Below, piece by piece: positions 8,114 through 16,216 of a stretch of 64,000 nt of DNA. The stretch covers positions 1-64,000 of the forward strand of contig CAKRDZ010000017.1 of assembly GCA_934316845.1 (NCBI GenBank), read 5' to 3'. Each line of letters starts with the position of its first letter. The first letter of the stretch is position 1. This stretch comes from an uncultured Eubacterium sp. GTDB taxonomy: Bacteria > Bacillota > Clostridia > Lachnospirales > Lachnospiraceae. The translations under genes and the position numbers were made by a program. The notes beneath the pieces were generated by a model, which saw nothing but the letters and a program-made list of their open reading frames with translations, did no database searches and was not told the DNA's origin.

Positions 8114-8989
8114 CTATTTAGAGTTGTCACACATTTCAAATCGTCCGCTGGCACCGCATGGCAAAACCAGTCCGTTGCTGCTTACCGGAAGCCCGATCTC
8201 ATCCGCTGTCACTTTTCCCCCATACGGTTTTCCTACCGCAAGTTCGAGCATATACGACAATACCGCCGGCTGCAGACCGGTTGTATAGGAATTGATCAAA
8301 AAGAACAGGGGATCTTTGGACAAAATCTTCGTGCAAAGGTTGACAAGCGGGAAGATTTTTTCCTCAATCTTCCAGATTTCCCCTTTTGGCCCTCTTCCGT
8401 AGGATGGCGGATCCATGATAATGCCGTCATAATGGTTGCCGCGGCGGATCTCCCGCTCAACAAATTTTACGCAGTCGTCCACAAGGTAACGGATCGGTGC
8501 GTCAGCCAGTCCGGATGCCGCTGCATTTTCTTTCGCCCAGGTCACCATCCCTTTGGACGCATCGACATGTGTAACGGCTGCACCCGCCTTGGCACAAGCC
8601 ACGGTCGCTCCACCGGTATACGCAAAGAGATTCAGCACTTTTACCGGCCGTCCGGCACGACGGATCAGTCCCGATGCCCAGTCCCAGTTGACTGCCTGCT
8701 CCGGGAAAAGGCCTGTATGCTTAAAGCTAAATGGTTTCAAATGAAAGGTCAGATCCCGGTAATGGATGTCCCACTGCTTTGGCAGATCAAAAAACTGCCA
8801 TTCTCCGCCTCCTTTATTGCTCCTGTGGTAATGTGCATTTTTCTTTTTCCACTGTGGGGCATCGTGCGGTGTGTCCCAGATCACCTGTGGATCCGGGCGA
8901 ACCAGGATATAATCTCCCCAGCGCTCTAATTTTTCTCCATTGGAAGTGTCAATGACTTCATATTCTTTCCATCCATCTGCTAACCACAT
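8114..8989 (-). CDS. Class I SAM-dependent methyltransferase, RlmI/RlmK-like
   Basis: This 291-residue protein has the SAM-binding loop VLNLFAYTGGATVACAKAG (about 118-137), the ribose-contacting acidic residue in VTHVDASKGMVTWAKENA, and the catalytic motif IIMDPPSYGRG (about 190-200). This pattern is typical of the RNA (cytosine/guanine) methyltransferases related to RlmI and RlmK. It lacks an N-terminal PUA domain, so the target base cannot be named; 23S rRNA is the best guess. The start has a clear GGAGTACACT site. It is flanked by the hairpin cluster upstream and the DnaA-box gap downstream, with no operon partner. Confidence 0.85.
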   Translation of the reverse strand: MWLADGWKEYEVIDTSNGEKLERWGDYILVRPDPQVIWDTPHDAPQWKKKNAHYHRSNKGGGEWQFFDLPKQWDIHYRDLTFHLKPFSFKHTGLFPEQAVNWDWASGLIRRAGRPVKVLNLFAYTGGATVACAKAGAAVTHVDASKGMVTWAKENAAASGLADAPIRYLVDDCVKFVEREIRRGNHYDGIIMDPPSYGRGPKGEIWKIEEKIFPLVNLCTKILSKDPLFFLINSYTTGLQPAVLSYMLELAVGKPYGGKVTADEIGLPVSSNGLVLPCGASGRFEMCDNSK

Positions 8990-9026
8990 AGTGTACTCCT
9001 TTCAGTATGCTGCTTCGTTGGTTTTG

Positions 9027-9210
9027 CGTCTCTAGAAAAGAAACCATTTTTTCTGCAAGCAGAAAATGTTTTCTTTTCTGAGACGGACGTAATTATCGAG
9101 TCGGCTGACGCCAACTCGATTCTGCACACCGAACATTCGCACTAACGTGCTCATGTTCTTACGCCTAGCAAATACCGCTGACCGCAAGCGCTCGCGGTGC
9201 TTGCTAGGCT
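9027..9210. other. Four consecutive stem-loops between tRNA-Arg and the methyltransferase gene
   Basis: In order: a near-perfect hairpin with arms of about 27 bases (9027-9085, outer CGTCTC/GAGACG); a compound hairpin ATCGAGT-GGC-TGAC-GCC-ACTCGAT (9095-9120); GAACAT..ATGTTC with inner GCAC-TAAC-GTGC (9131-9158); and GCCTAGCAA..TTGCTAGGC with inner ACCGC..GCGGT (9163-9209). None ends in a T tract on the minus strand, so they are not simple terminators. The run could be a structured leader, a non-coding RNA or a mobile hairpin repeat. No reading frame of merit lies here. Confidence 0.6.
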
Positions 9211-9217
9211 TGTGCTA

Positions 9218-9252
9218 CAAAAAAAGCGATTGAATACACATTCAATCGCTTT
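9218..9252 (-). terminator. Terminator of tRNA-Arg
   Basis: A perfect 13-bp stem (9223-9235 with 9240-9252, loop of four) is followed by a T run on the minus strand, directly after the 3' end of the tRNA. Confidence 0.9.
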
Positions 9253-9253
9253 A

Positions 9254-9327
9254 CGTGGGTTAGAGGATTCGAACCCCCGACCTTTTGGTCCGTAGCCAAA
9301 CGCTCTATCCAGCTGAGCTAAACCCAC
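9254..9327 (-). tRNA. tRNA-Arg (anticodon ACG)
   Basis: The 74-base minus-strand sequence folds as a complete cloverleaf: acceptor GTGGGTT/AACCCAC, D arm TTTAGCTCAGCTGGATAGAG, anticodon stem TTTGG/CCAAA with loop CTACGGA (anticodon ACG), and T arm with GGTTCGAATC. The discriminator base is G, and CCA is not encoded. It has its own promoter and terminator, and a short leader hairpin (CTTGCG/CGCAAG, 9334-9357). Confidence 0.96.
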
Positions 9328-9361
9328 ATTTATCTTGCGCATCTCTCAACACGCAAGAATT

Positions 9362-9390
9362 ATTCTAGCATATGGTTTTCTAATTGTCAA
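9362..9390 (-). promoter_or_regulatory. Promoter of tRNA-Arg, overlapping the 3' end of sigF
   Basis: On the minus strand TTGACA (9390-9385) and TAGAAT (9367-9362) are 17 bases apart. The -35 box sits inside the last codons of sigF (stop at 9380). Confidence 0.8.
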
Positions 9391-10123
9391 CACTTTTTTG
9401 ATATTTTTTTCCGCAAATCTTTTCCCGCATTTTCAATAATAATTTTTTCTCCAGACGGCTGACCTGCACCTGACTGATTCCAAGCCGTCCTGCCACCTCA
9501 TTCTGTGTTTTGCCATCATAATAGCGCAGCCGTATCAATTCTCTTTCTGTCTGCTGTAATTGTTCCAACAGGTCTTCCACGACAAGCCGGTTCATCACTT
9601 CTTCCTGCCAGTCCCTTTTTTCCGGGATTTTTTCTTCCAGCAACAGTTCTTTGCCATCCTGAAAGCTGATCGTCTTATGAAGAGACTCTACTTCTGCCGT
9701 GGCTTCCAGCGCCAGCACAATTTCCTCAACCGATAATTCTACGGCCGCAGAAAGTTCATCCATTGAGGGTTCCCGCTGCAGTTTTTGAGAAAGTTCTGCT
9801 GCCACCCGCCGGATACGCCAGCTGTTTTCCTTGATACTCCGGCTGACTCTTACCATACCGTCATCCCGCAGAAAACGCTTGATCTCCCCGGTAATAAGCG
9901 GTACTGCGTATGTCGAAAAGCGAACCTCAAACCGCAGATCAAATTTATCCACTGCTTTGATGAGGCCAATCGCCCCAATCTGGCTGAGTTCTTCCGTATC
10001 ATATCCTCTTCCCGCAAAACGCTTTACGATACTGTACACGAGTCCCATATTTTCCTCTATCACCTGTGTCCTTGCCAATTTATCCCCGGAACGTGCTCGT
10101 TTGATAAGTTCTAAGGTATCCAT
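9380..10123 (-). CDS. sigF: Forespore sigma factor SigF
   Basis: This 247-residue sigma-70-family factor is the first compartment-specific regulator of the forespore. Region 2 (about 20-90) includes NMGLVYSIVKRFAGRG and the -10 recognition helix area FDLRFEVRFSTYAVPLITG. Region 3 is about 100-160. Region 4 (about 190-240) has the helix-turn-helix TQNEVAGRLGISQVQVSRLE. The ATG at 10123 is preferred over the GTG at 10135 because it follows GGAGG at 5 bases. It lies last in spoIIAA-spoIIAB-sigF, the standard order, and is held inactive by SpoIIAB. No terminator is seen after it; the next element is the tRNA-Arg promoter. Confidence 0.95.
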   Translation of the reverse strand: MDTLELIKRARSGDKLARTQVIEENMGLVYSIVKRFAGRGYDTEELSQIGAIGLIKAVDKFDLRFEVRFSTYAVPLITGEIKRFLRDDGMVRVSRSIKENSWRIRRVAAELSQKLQREPSMDELSAAVELSVEEIVLALEATAEVESLHKTISFQDGKELLLEEKIPEKRDWQEEVMNRLVVEDLLEQLQQTERELIRLRYYDGKTQNEVAGRLGISQVQVSRLEKKLLLKMREKICGKKYQKSVDN

Positions 10124-10149
10124 CTTCACCTCCACCTCTTTTTTGGCAA

Positions 10150-10590
10150 TCAGGAAATATGCATCGCACTATAAAGGGTCTTTTTCATGCAGATCACAGT
10201 CCCTTTTCCCAGTTCTGACTGTACATCAAGTTCATCCATAAAGGCTTCCATAAAGGCAAATCCCATCCCGGACCGGTCTAATTCCGGTTTTGTTGTATAC
10301 ATCGGTTCCATTGCCTTTTCCAGATTTTCGATTCCGGCTCCCTGATCGGATATTTCGATCGTTATGACATTATCTTCCACCTTGGCATACATATGTACCA
10401 TGCCGGGACTCTTTTCATACCCATGTATAATGGCATTGGTCACAGCTTCCGAAACCGCCGTCTTAATATCCGCCAATTCTTCAAGTGTAGGATCAAGTCT
10501 GGCTACAAAAGCACTGATTACCGTTCTTGCCAGGCTTTCATTTTCCGAGTTGCTTGAAAACTCCATTCTCATTTCATTTTTTACACTCAT
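10150..10590 (-). CDS. spoIIAB: Anti-sigma F factor / serine kinase SpoIIAB
   Basis: This 146-residue GHKL-fold protein binds SigF and phosphorylates SpoIIAA. The N box EAVTNAIIHGYE, G1 box ISDQGAGI and G2 box SGMGFAFMEAF are intact. Starting at the ATG at 10590 (MSVKNEMRMEF) gives 146 residues, the length known for B. subtilis SpoIIAB, with a GGGAGG site upstream. A longer frame from 10614 overlaps the spoIIAA stop and has a weaker site. It lies between spoIIAA and sigF. Confidence 0.95.
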   Translation of the reverse strand: MSVKNEMRMEFSSNSENESLARTVISAFVARLDPTLEELADIKTAVSEAVTNAIIHGYEKSPGMVHMYAKVEDNVITIEISDQGAGIENLEKAMEPMYTTKPELDRSGMGFAFMEAFMDELDVQSELGKGTVICMKKTLYSAMHIS

Positions 10591-10613
10591 TTTCCGTTCT
10601 ATATCCTCCCTCA

Positions 10614-10922
10614 TTAAACTTTCTGAATGATCTTATACAGACCAGACATCGAAAATATACGGTCAATTCCTTTTCCCACTCCGGTAACATATACATTACC
10701 TCCAAGATATCCCATTTTTTTATATCGTCCCATCACCATACCAATACCGGAACTATCCATAAATGTCATACCATCAAAATCAAATACAATATTTTTTACA
10801 TTTCCCTTTTCGATCAACACATCTATTGTACGGCTGAGCTGCCCCGCCGTATGATGATCGAGTTCCTCACTGATATGTAATATTAAATTCGCACCACTGC
10901 GTTCTAGTGAAAACGTTTCCAT
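10614..10922 (-). CDS. spoIIAA: Anti-anti-sigma factor SpoIIAA
   Basis: This 102-residue STAS-domain protein, when unphosphorylated, displaces SigF from SpoIIAB. The phosphorylatable serine is in the conserved segment MTFMDSSGIGMVMGRYKKM (about 54-72). It is the first gene of the spoIIA operon, with AAAGGGGGAAAGGG ahead of the ATG. A poor candidate SigH promoter lies about 30 bases upstream. Confidence 0.95.
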   Translation of the reverse strand: METFSLERSGANLILHISEELDHHTAGQLSRTIDVLIEKGNVKNIVFDFDGMTFMDSSGIGMVMGRYKKMGYLGGNVYVTGVGKGIDRIFSMSGLYKIIQKV

Positions 10923-10953
10923 TGAAACCCTTTCCCCCTTTCAACATATTAAA

Positions 10954-10977
10954 AATTGTAGTAACCACTTATTTTCT
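10954..10977 (-). promoter_or_regulatory. Possible SigH-type promoter of the spoIIA operon
   Basis: On the minus strand AGAAAAT (10977-10971), 12 bases, then CAATT (10958-10954) approximate the SigH pattern AGGAWWT / GAATT with one mismatch in each box. spoIIA is SigH-dependent in B. subtilis; its use here is inferred. Confidence 0.35.
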
Positions 10978-10993
10978 GCTTTCTTTGGCAATA

Positions 10994-11038
10994 AAAAACT
11001 ATGGAAATAACGATATTCGTCTGATTTCCATAGTTTTT
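10994..11038 (-). terminator. Terminator after the TPR gene
   Basis: A perfect 15-bp stem (10994-11008 with 11024-11038) is flanked by A/T runs on both sides, following the zinc-ribbon/TPR gene and preceding spoIIAA on the minus strand. Confidence 0.85.
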
Positions 11039-11067
11039 CGTGCGTTTATTGTTCATTTTTTCGGTTG

Positions 11068-12474
11068 CTATTCCACGGTTACTCCCAGTTGTCTGAGACG
11101 GTTTTTCGCCTCTGCCGCCCGGCTGCTCGTCTTATCTGCAGCTATGACTTTTTCATAGTAACTTTGTGCCTTTTTATTTTTTCCTGTCTGATGATAGACT
11201 CTTCCCATAAAATACAACGCATCCAGATTCTTTTTATCCACCGAAAGCACTTGTTTAAGAAGTTTTTCTGCCTCGTCGTATTTTCCTGAATTAAAAGCTT
11301 TTCTTCCATCTTCAAACAGTTTCTGCGTATCTGCCGCGGTAATTTCTTTTGCGACAACAGCCAGAAGATCTTTTGCTTCCTGGGTGGAAAAATCACTCGC
11401 TTTATAGCCGTTTACCGTAGAAGCCGCAAGAAGGCGGTCCCCATCCTGGTAATATTTTACAGCAGCTAAAAGCTGGTTGAGTTTTTCCAGTTCCTTACTC
11501 TTTTGGGTTTCTCCATCATCAATTGTCTTTTGCAGTTTATCTGCTTTTTCCTGCAGCGCGGTTTTCTCTTTTTCCAGAGTAGAGACCTGCGCTTCTTTGA
11601 CAGACAGCATTTCTTTTGCCTCGGTAATGTCTGCAGAATTGTTACCAAGTGTATTTCCTTTCATCGTCGGATAGATCAAAACCACGCTGATAATAATTCC
11701 GATGACGGCTCCTGCAATGATATTAACTGCCGGAAGCCAGTGCTTTTTCTCTTCCCGGTATGTACCCACCGGCGTGACATTGGCCGCATTGACCTGTCTT
11801 TCGCGCTCTGCCTGTCTGGCAAAGGCCTTCGGTGAATTGTCTTTTCCTTTCGGCTCACTGAAAGTATCGCCAATCTCCTGCATATAGCGCAGTGTCGTGG
11901 TGTTGTTAAAATCAATCTTTCTGGCATGTTTTAACGTCTTTGCTGCCTTCACATAATCTTTCCGCTTCATATACAAAAGCGCAAGCAGTTGATACGCCCG
12001 GACAAACTTCGGATTGAGGCTGACAACTTTTTTCAATTGAATGACCGCCATGTCTTCATTTCCATTTTTTGCCTCTTTTAATGCGGAATTGTACTTTTTG
12101 ATCGTCTGGCTGACGGTCTGCAGCGTACTTTGATTTTTCTGCACAACATCAATATAATGCTTTGCCCGGTTTTCCTCCGGCTGCAGATAATCGCTCAAAA
12201 CCCATTCGCTCAATGCTGCGACGGTCTCGCCCATTTCATTGTAGACCAGACCGAGCAGGTTTCGTGCCTCCGTATTATGTTTATTAAAATTCAGACTTTT
12301 TTTCAAAACCAGGACTGCTCCAGACAGATCGCGTACTTTTGCCTTTTCCAATCCGATATTGTAATATGCGTTTGACAACTTGCGCGCGTGATGCATCAAC
12401 TGAAGATTTTGTCCGCAAAAGCGGCAAACCGGTGCATCCTCTGTTATTATCGTATCACATCGTGGACATTTCAT
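11068..12474 (-). CDS. Zinc-ribbon, TPR and coiled-coil membrane protein
   Basis: This is a 468-residue protein of unknown role. The N-terminus is a four-cysteine zinc ribbon (CPRC at 3-6, CRFC at 17-20). TPR-like repeats follow (about 30-205), then one transmembrane helix (about 245-272, VNIIAGAVIGIIISVVLIYP), a charged coiled coil (about 285-335), and further TPR units to the C-terminus (about 360-465). There is no signal peptide, so the first TPR set is probably cytoplasmic and the second extracytoplasmic. The layout suggests a scaffold for protein assembly at the membrane. It lies 17 bp after a 48-residue small gene and ends at a terminator. The start has GGAGG. Confidence 0.85.
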   Translation of the reverse strand: MKCPRCDTIITEDAPVCRFCGQNLQLMHHARKLSNAYYNIGLEKAKVRDLSGAVLVLKKSLNFNKHNTEARNLLGLVYNEMGETVAALSEWVLSDYLQPEENRAKHYIDVVQKNQSTLQTVSQTIKKYNSALKEAKNGNEDMAVIQLKKVVSLNPKFVRAYQLLALLYMKRKDYVKAAKTLKHARKIDFNNTTTLRYMQEIGDTFSEPKGKDNSPKAFARQAERERQVNAANVTPVGTYREEKKHWLPAVNIIAGAVIGIIISVVLIYPTMKGNTLGNNSADITEAKEMLSVKEAQVSTLEKEKTALQEKADKLQKTIDDGETQKSKELEKLNQLLAAVKYYQDGDRLLAASTVNGYKASDFSTQEAKDLLAVVAKEITAADTQKLFEDGRKAFNSGKYDEAEKLLKQVLSVDKKNLDALYFMGRVYHQTGKNKKAQSYYEKVIAADKTSSRAAEAKNRLRQLGVTVE

Positions 12475-12490
12475 CTTTTTCCTCCAACTC

Positions 12491-12637
12491 TTACATCGTA
12501 CCTTTTGCTTCTGCTATCAGTTCTCTCATTATATCTGTCACGTCTGTCATATTATTATTGTTATTCACTACTTCACTTACCTGCTCAACGTCCAGACTCG
12601 GCTCGTACTTTTCCAATTCTTCCTCAAAATTAATCAT
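12491..12637 (-). CDS. Small acidic protein, 48 residues
   Basis: An ATG at 12637 preceded by GGGAGG at 8 bases opens a 48-codon frame ending with TAA at 12491. The product is MINFEEELEKYEPSL followed by an acidic segment, a run of five asparagines (about residues 25-29), MTDVTDIMREL and a lysine near the end. It is strongly acidic and helical in outlook, with no signal peptide or membrane segment. It lies 17 bp ahead of the zinc-ribbon/TPR gene and is probably co-transcribed. It may be a small partner of that protein; no family name can be given with certainty. Confidence 0.72.
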   Translation of the reverse strand: MINFEEELEKYEPSLDVEQVSEVVNNNNNMTDVTDIMRELIAEAKGTM

Positions 12638-12773
12638 CGTATCCGCCTCCCTTTCTTTTCTTTGTATGTTTTCTATAAAATATCATACCGACTTTCCTTT
12701 TAAATTGCAAGAGAAAAACTCGCATTTTTCAAAAAGCAGTCGTCAAGCACCGACATCATCTTGTCTTTTTTGC

Positions 12774-12813
12774 AAAAAAAGTCCCGGTCAGGGCTAACCA
12801 CACCGGCCGGGAC
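12774..12813 (-). terminator. Terminator of the chemoreceptor gene
   Basis: The stem GTCCCGG..CCGGGAC (12781-12789 with 12805-12813) is followed on the minus strand by seven T residues, 15 bases past the stop. Confidence 0.88.
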
Positions 12814-12827
12814 ATACTATGCAGTGT

Positions 12828-14159
12828 TTATGCACGCAGTTTATACTGTTCGATCAATTCCATCGCATTTTCCATCTCACTGAGAAGTTCTTCCGAAAGT
12901 GCGGAACTTTCCTGCGCAGAAGCGGTATTTTTATCCACTACGGCAGCAATCTCGCCGGCAGAAGTGAGCATATCCTTAAGGTAGGCATCCTGCTCTTTGG
13001 TCGCCTGTGTGATCACTGAAATATGAGAAGATATTTCCTCTGAAATCTTTGTAATACCGTCCATCATATGTACCGTCTCATCCGTAAGAGACACACCATT
13101 GTTGACCGCTGCGATACTCTTATGGATCAAATCCGTAATATTTTGTGCTGCTTCCGCACTCGAACCGGCAAGTGTTCCAATCTCTCCTGCCACAACGGCA
13201 AATCCCTTTCCATGTTCTCCGGCACGCGCCGCCTCAATCGAAGCATTCAGTGCCAGAAGGTTGGTCTGTTCTGCAATGCCGCCGATCACCTCAATGATAT
13301 TGGCAATTTCGTTGGACTCTTCGCGGATCAGATCCATCGCCTTGACAAGATCTTTCATCTTATCTTCGCCTTCCTGCATCTGCTGTACCGAATCTCTGGA
13401 AAGTTTTTCCACTTCATCCGCTTTGTTTGTGTTGTCGTGAACCGAATTGGAAACATTTCCAATATTATCCACAAGACTGCGGATATGCTCGGACTGCTGC
13501 TGCGCACCATCCGCCATCGACTGTGCCGACTGTGCCAGCGTATCCGCTCCATTACAAACTTCTCCAAACGATTCTTTCATCTCTTTTAATGTTTCATTTA
13601 AACTGCTCAGGATCTCTGTCATGGAATTCTCAATTTCTGAGAAATCTCCGATATACTTCTGAACTTCTTCCAGATCAATATCTTTTGCACTGATTTTTTT
13701 CAGATTCATTGAAATGTCATCAATATAACGTTTCAATTCCTGCATGGCAAAATTGGTATTTCCCATCATATTAACAAATTCATCCTGCATGTCATAGTCG
13801 ATTTTGGCATCCAGCTTTCCTTTTGCCAGTTCATCCATCGCATGATCCATGATATCAATTGGCTCTTTCACCCTGCGGATAACCTGATTTGCGATCTTAT
13901 TTAAAAACAGATCGATACTAACAATATTGATCACCGCAATTGCCAGGATCACACCTACGATAATAGCAATTTTCGCTTCGGTTGCCAAATCAAATTTTGT
14001 ATCTTCTTTTGCCAGCAAAATTCCTTCGTAAATACCGATCAATGCCAGCACACCCACGACACCACTAACCGCAAACCCAATACGCAAAAACTGCATATGC
14101 ATATACTTACGTATCGTAAGCTGCTTTTTCACTCGTTGTACTTGTTTTTGTGCCTTCAT
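12828..14159 (-). CDS. Methyl-accepting chemotaxis protein without a large sensor domain
   Basis: This 443-residue receptor has two transmembrane helices (about 26-50 and 62-86) separated by only a dozen residues, then a HAMP-like linker (about 87-150) and a methyl-accepting signalling domain (about 190-440). The hairpin tip AEQTNLLALNASIEAARAG is canonical. The following stretch reads VVAGEIGTLAGSS where VVADEVRxLAxxS is usual. With almost no extracytoplasmic loop, it may sense the membrane or internal signals. It has its own promoter (TTGTAC-17-TATAAT) and terminator, and a strong AAGGAGG ribosome site. It should act with CheW/CheA. Confidence 0.93.
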   Translation of the reverse strand: MKAQKQVQRVKKQLTIRKYMHMQFLRIGFAVSGVVGVLALIGIYEGILLAKEDTKFDLATEAKIAIIVGVILAIAVINIVSIDLFLNKIANQVIRRVKEPIDIMDHAMDELAKGKLDAKIDYDMQDEFVNMMGNTNFAMQELKRYIDDISMNLKKISAKDIDLEEVQKYIGDFSEIENSMTEILSSLNETLKEMKESFGEVCNGADTLAQSAQSMADGAQQQSEHIRSLVDNIGNVSNSVHDNTNKADEVEKLSRDSVQQMQEGEDKMKDLVKAMDLIREESNEIANIIEVIGGIAEQTNLLALNASIEAARAGEHGKGFAVVAGEIGTLAGSSAEAAQNITDLIHKSIAAVNNGVSLTDETVHMMDGITKISEEISSHISVITQATKEQDAYLKDMLTSAGEIAAVVDKNTASAQESSALSEELLSEMENAMELIEQYKLRA

Positions 14160-14216
14160 AAGTGACCTCCTTGCTCTCCTGTTTTTCTCAAAAACCGGAA
14201 ACTAAATTTGTCTTTC

Positions 14217-14245
14217 ATTATAGCACAAATCCCGCAAAAGTACAA
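14217..14245 (-). promoter_or_regulatory. Promoter of the chemoreceptor gene
   Basis: On the minus strand TTGTAC (14245-14240) and TATAAT (14222-14217) are 17 bases apart, just after the ABC ATPase stop. No clear terminator separates the two genes. Confidence 0.7.
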
Positions 14246-14250
14246 CGGTT

Positions 14251-14931
14251 TTAAATTATCTTTCCATCCTTGATATTTATGATTCGATCGGTCTTTTGTG
14301 CCACACCGGCATCGTGTGTTACAACAATAATCGTTTTTCCTTTTTTCTTAAGTCCACTAAAAATTTTCATAATTTCCTCTGCATTTTTTTGATCCAACGC
14401 TCCCGTCGGTTCGTCTGCAAGAATCAGTTTTGAATCTTTTACCAATGCTCTTGCGATTGCACATCTCTGCTGCTGACCTCCGGAGATTTGTGTCGGTTTC
14501 TTTTTCGCCAGATCCACAATTCCTAATTCTTCCATTGCTTTAAATATCCGTTCCTTTTTCTCTTTTCGAGATATCCCAAGTATTCTCAATGGCATTTCTA
14601 TATTTTCATACACGGTATAGTGTCTCATCAAGGCAAATTGTTGAAATATAAAACTTATATTATTTTTTCGAAAAAGTGTAAGTTGATTATTGTTTAATTC
14701 ATTTACTTTTATCGCTTCCTGCCCATAGAAAGTATACTCTCCTTCTACCGGTCGGTCCATCGCCCCCAAAATATTAAGCAATGTCGATTTCCCTGACCCG
14801 GACGCTCCCATTACAGCGAGCATCTCACCTGCTTCTACTTCAATATCTATGCCATTCAGAGCCTTAACCTCTGTCGCATCTTTTCCATATATCTTTACAA
14901 TATGATTCATTTTGATCAATCTGTCACCCAT
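14251..14931 (-). CDS. ABC transporter ATP-binding protein, LolD/MacB type
   Basis: This 226-residue ATPase has Walker A GASGSGKST (about 40-48), a Q-loop in IFQQFALM, the signature SGGQQQRCAIARAL, Walker B LILADEPTGALD and the switch histidine in VVTHD. Such subunits pair with FtsX/MacB-fold permeases that act as mechanotransmitters or exporters, often for lipids, peptides or antibiotic resistance. It is the last gene of a three-gene AT-rich operon with the two permeases upstream. The substrate is unknown. Confidence 0.93.
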   Translation of the reverse strand: MGDRLIKMNHIVKIYGKDATEVKALNGIDIEVEAGEMLAVMGASGSGKSTLLNILGAMDRPVEGEYTFYGQEAIKVNELNNNQLTLFRKNNISFIFQQFALMRHYTVYENIEMPLRILGISRKEKKERIFKAMEELGIVDLAKKKPTQISGGQQQRCAIARALVKDSKLILADEPTGALDQKNAEEIMKIFSGLKKKGKTIIVVTHDAGVAQKTDRIINIKDGKII

Positions 14932-14955
14932 AACTCTACCTCATCTTTCCATATT

Positions 14956-16215
14956 TTAACGTATCAGATCCGCTGGTTTATTTTTTGTAATACAGATTAT
15001 CGGTACAACGGATAAAGCAATTCCAAACAGTATAGTGATTAGAAATACCGGTGGATAAGTTCGATAAAACATTATTTTATATAACGCATCTTTAAAAATT
15101 AAATTGCTTCCTCCATTTCCTATCGACCAAATCAGCAAGCCACCCCCTGCCAAGGCCACAAATAATGAGCCTAGGATCTGCAAACTTGTTTTAAAAAACT
15201 GTATTAGGATCAAATCCCGGACAGAGGCTCCATTAGAATAAAAAATTCCCATATCCTCCTTATCATTGAGAACATATAAAAACTGGTTTATCCAATAGAT
15301 CACTCCAATTGTCACAAACGTAACAATCGCAAAAATAATACACATATTTCTTAATGATTTGAACGGGATCAACGCAGAATACACCGAATCCTCCAGTCTG
15401 GAAACATTTATATATCCTTTGTATTTATAAAATATGTCTCCTAACAGTTCCTGCATTTTTTCAAAATCCCCCTCATAGCGAAACTGCATGGATATTATAT
15501 AGGTACTGTTTTCCTTTATATAGTCATCTGTATGATACACTCTTATAATGGCGTCATCCAGGTTATTTTCCGCACTCAATTCAGATATCCTACCATTCCA
15601 CACCTCTTTATTAGGAAGTTTCGAATTTTGTTCCAGTATTCCTTCGACAAAATACTGCGTACCATCTATTTCTATTATCTTGCCAAGAAGTGAATCACCC
15701 CAAGCCTTTCCCAGATATAAAACCGGATAATTACTGTGGTTTTCTGCTTCTGTTTTTTGATAATGTAAATCAAATTCATCAAATACCGATGTCGTATAAT
15801 ACACAATTCCCAATCTTTCTTTTTTCAATTTACCATTACGCTGAATAATATTTTCCATTTTGTCATCCAGCTTTGTGATCATTGATGAATTGTCTTCATA
15901 ATAAAAATCAATAAACTTACTTCCAAGTTTCTCTTTTATTTCCTGATAACTTTTCCAGCAATCTTCTTGATCATACTCTTTTCCTGTATATTGACCTCCA
16001 TGTTGCAGACCAATAGATATCACACCGTATTTTTCAATATCATATTTGAAAAGTTCTTTAAAATCATCTTGATTAACTTCTATAATCTTTAGCATAAACA
16101 CAGCTAATATAAGCAGAGTTACCGCAACACAATTTGCTAAAAAGAACAGAAGCCATTGCCCAATTTTTTTTATCAATTCGTCAAAAGAAAACTTGACTAA
16201 TTCCCGTATTTTCAT
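14956..16215 (-). CDS. ABC transporter permease, FtsX family (second of the operon)
   Basis: This 419-residue protein has one N-terminal membrane helix (about 18-42), a long extracytoplasmic domain (about 45-285) and three C-terminal helices (about 290-312, 340-365, 385-410), with FtsX-type sequence such as NQFLYVLNDKEDMGIFYSNG. It follows the first permease by a single base and has a GGAGAGGTAGG site. Base composition is more AT-rich than neighbours, suggesting acquisition. It likely forms a heterodimer with the upstream permease. Confidence 0.85.
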   Translation of the reverse strand: MKIRELVKFSFDELIKKIGQWLLFFLANCVAVTLLILAVFMLKIIEVNQDDFKELFKYDIEKYGVISIGLQHGGQYTGKEYDQEDCWKSYQEIKEKLGSKFIDFYYEDNSSMITKLDDKMENIIQRNGKLKKERLGIVYYTTSVFDEFDLHYQKTEAENHSNYPVLYLGKAWGDSLLGKIIEIDGTQYFVEGILEQNSKLPNKEVWNGRISELSAENNLDDAIIRVYHTDDYIKENSTYIISMQFRYEGDFEKMQELLGDIFYKYKGYINVSRLEDSVYSALIPFKSLRNMCIIFAIVTFVTIGVIYWINQFLYVLNDKEDMGIFYSNGASVRDLILIQFFKTSLQILGSLFVALAGGGLLIWSIGNGGSNLIFKDALYKIMFYRTYPPVFLITILFGIALSVVPIICITKNKPADLIR

Positions 16216-16216
16216 C

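Noticed and set aside
9151..9342. 63-residue frame containing GLAQLDRAFGYGPKGRG
   Set aside because: This is a translation across the tRNA-Arg gene on the same strand, a known false gene type; no ribosome site.
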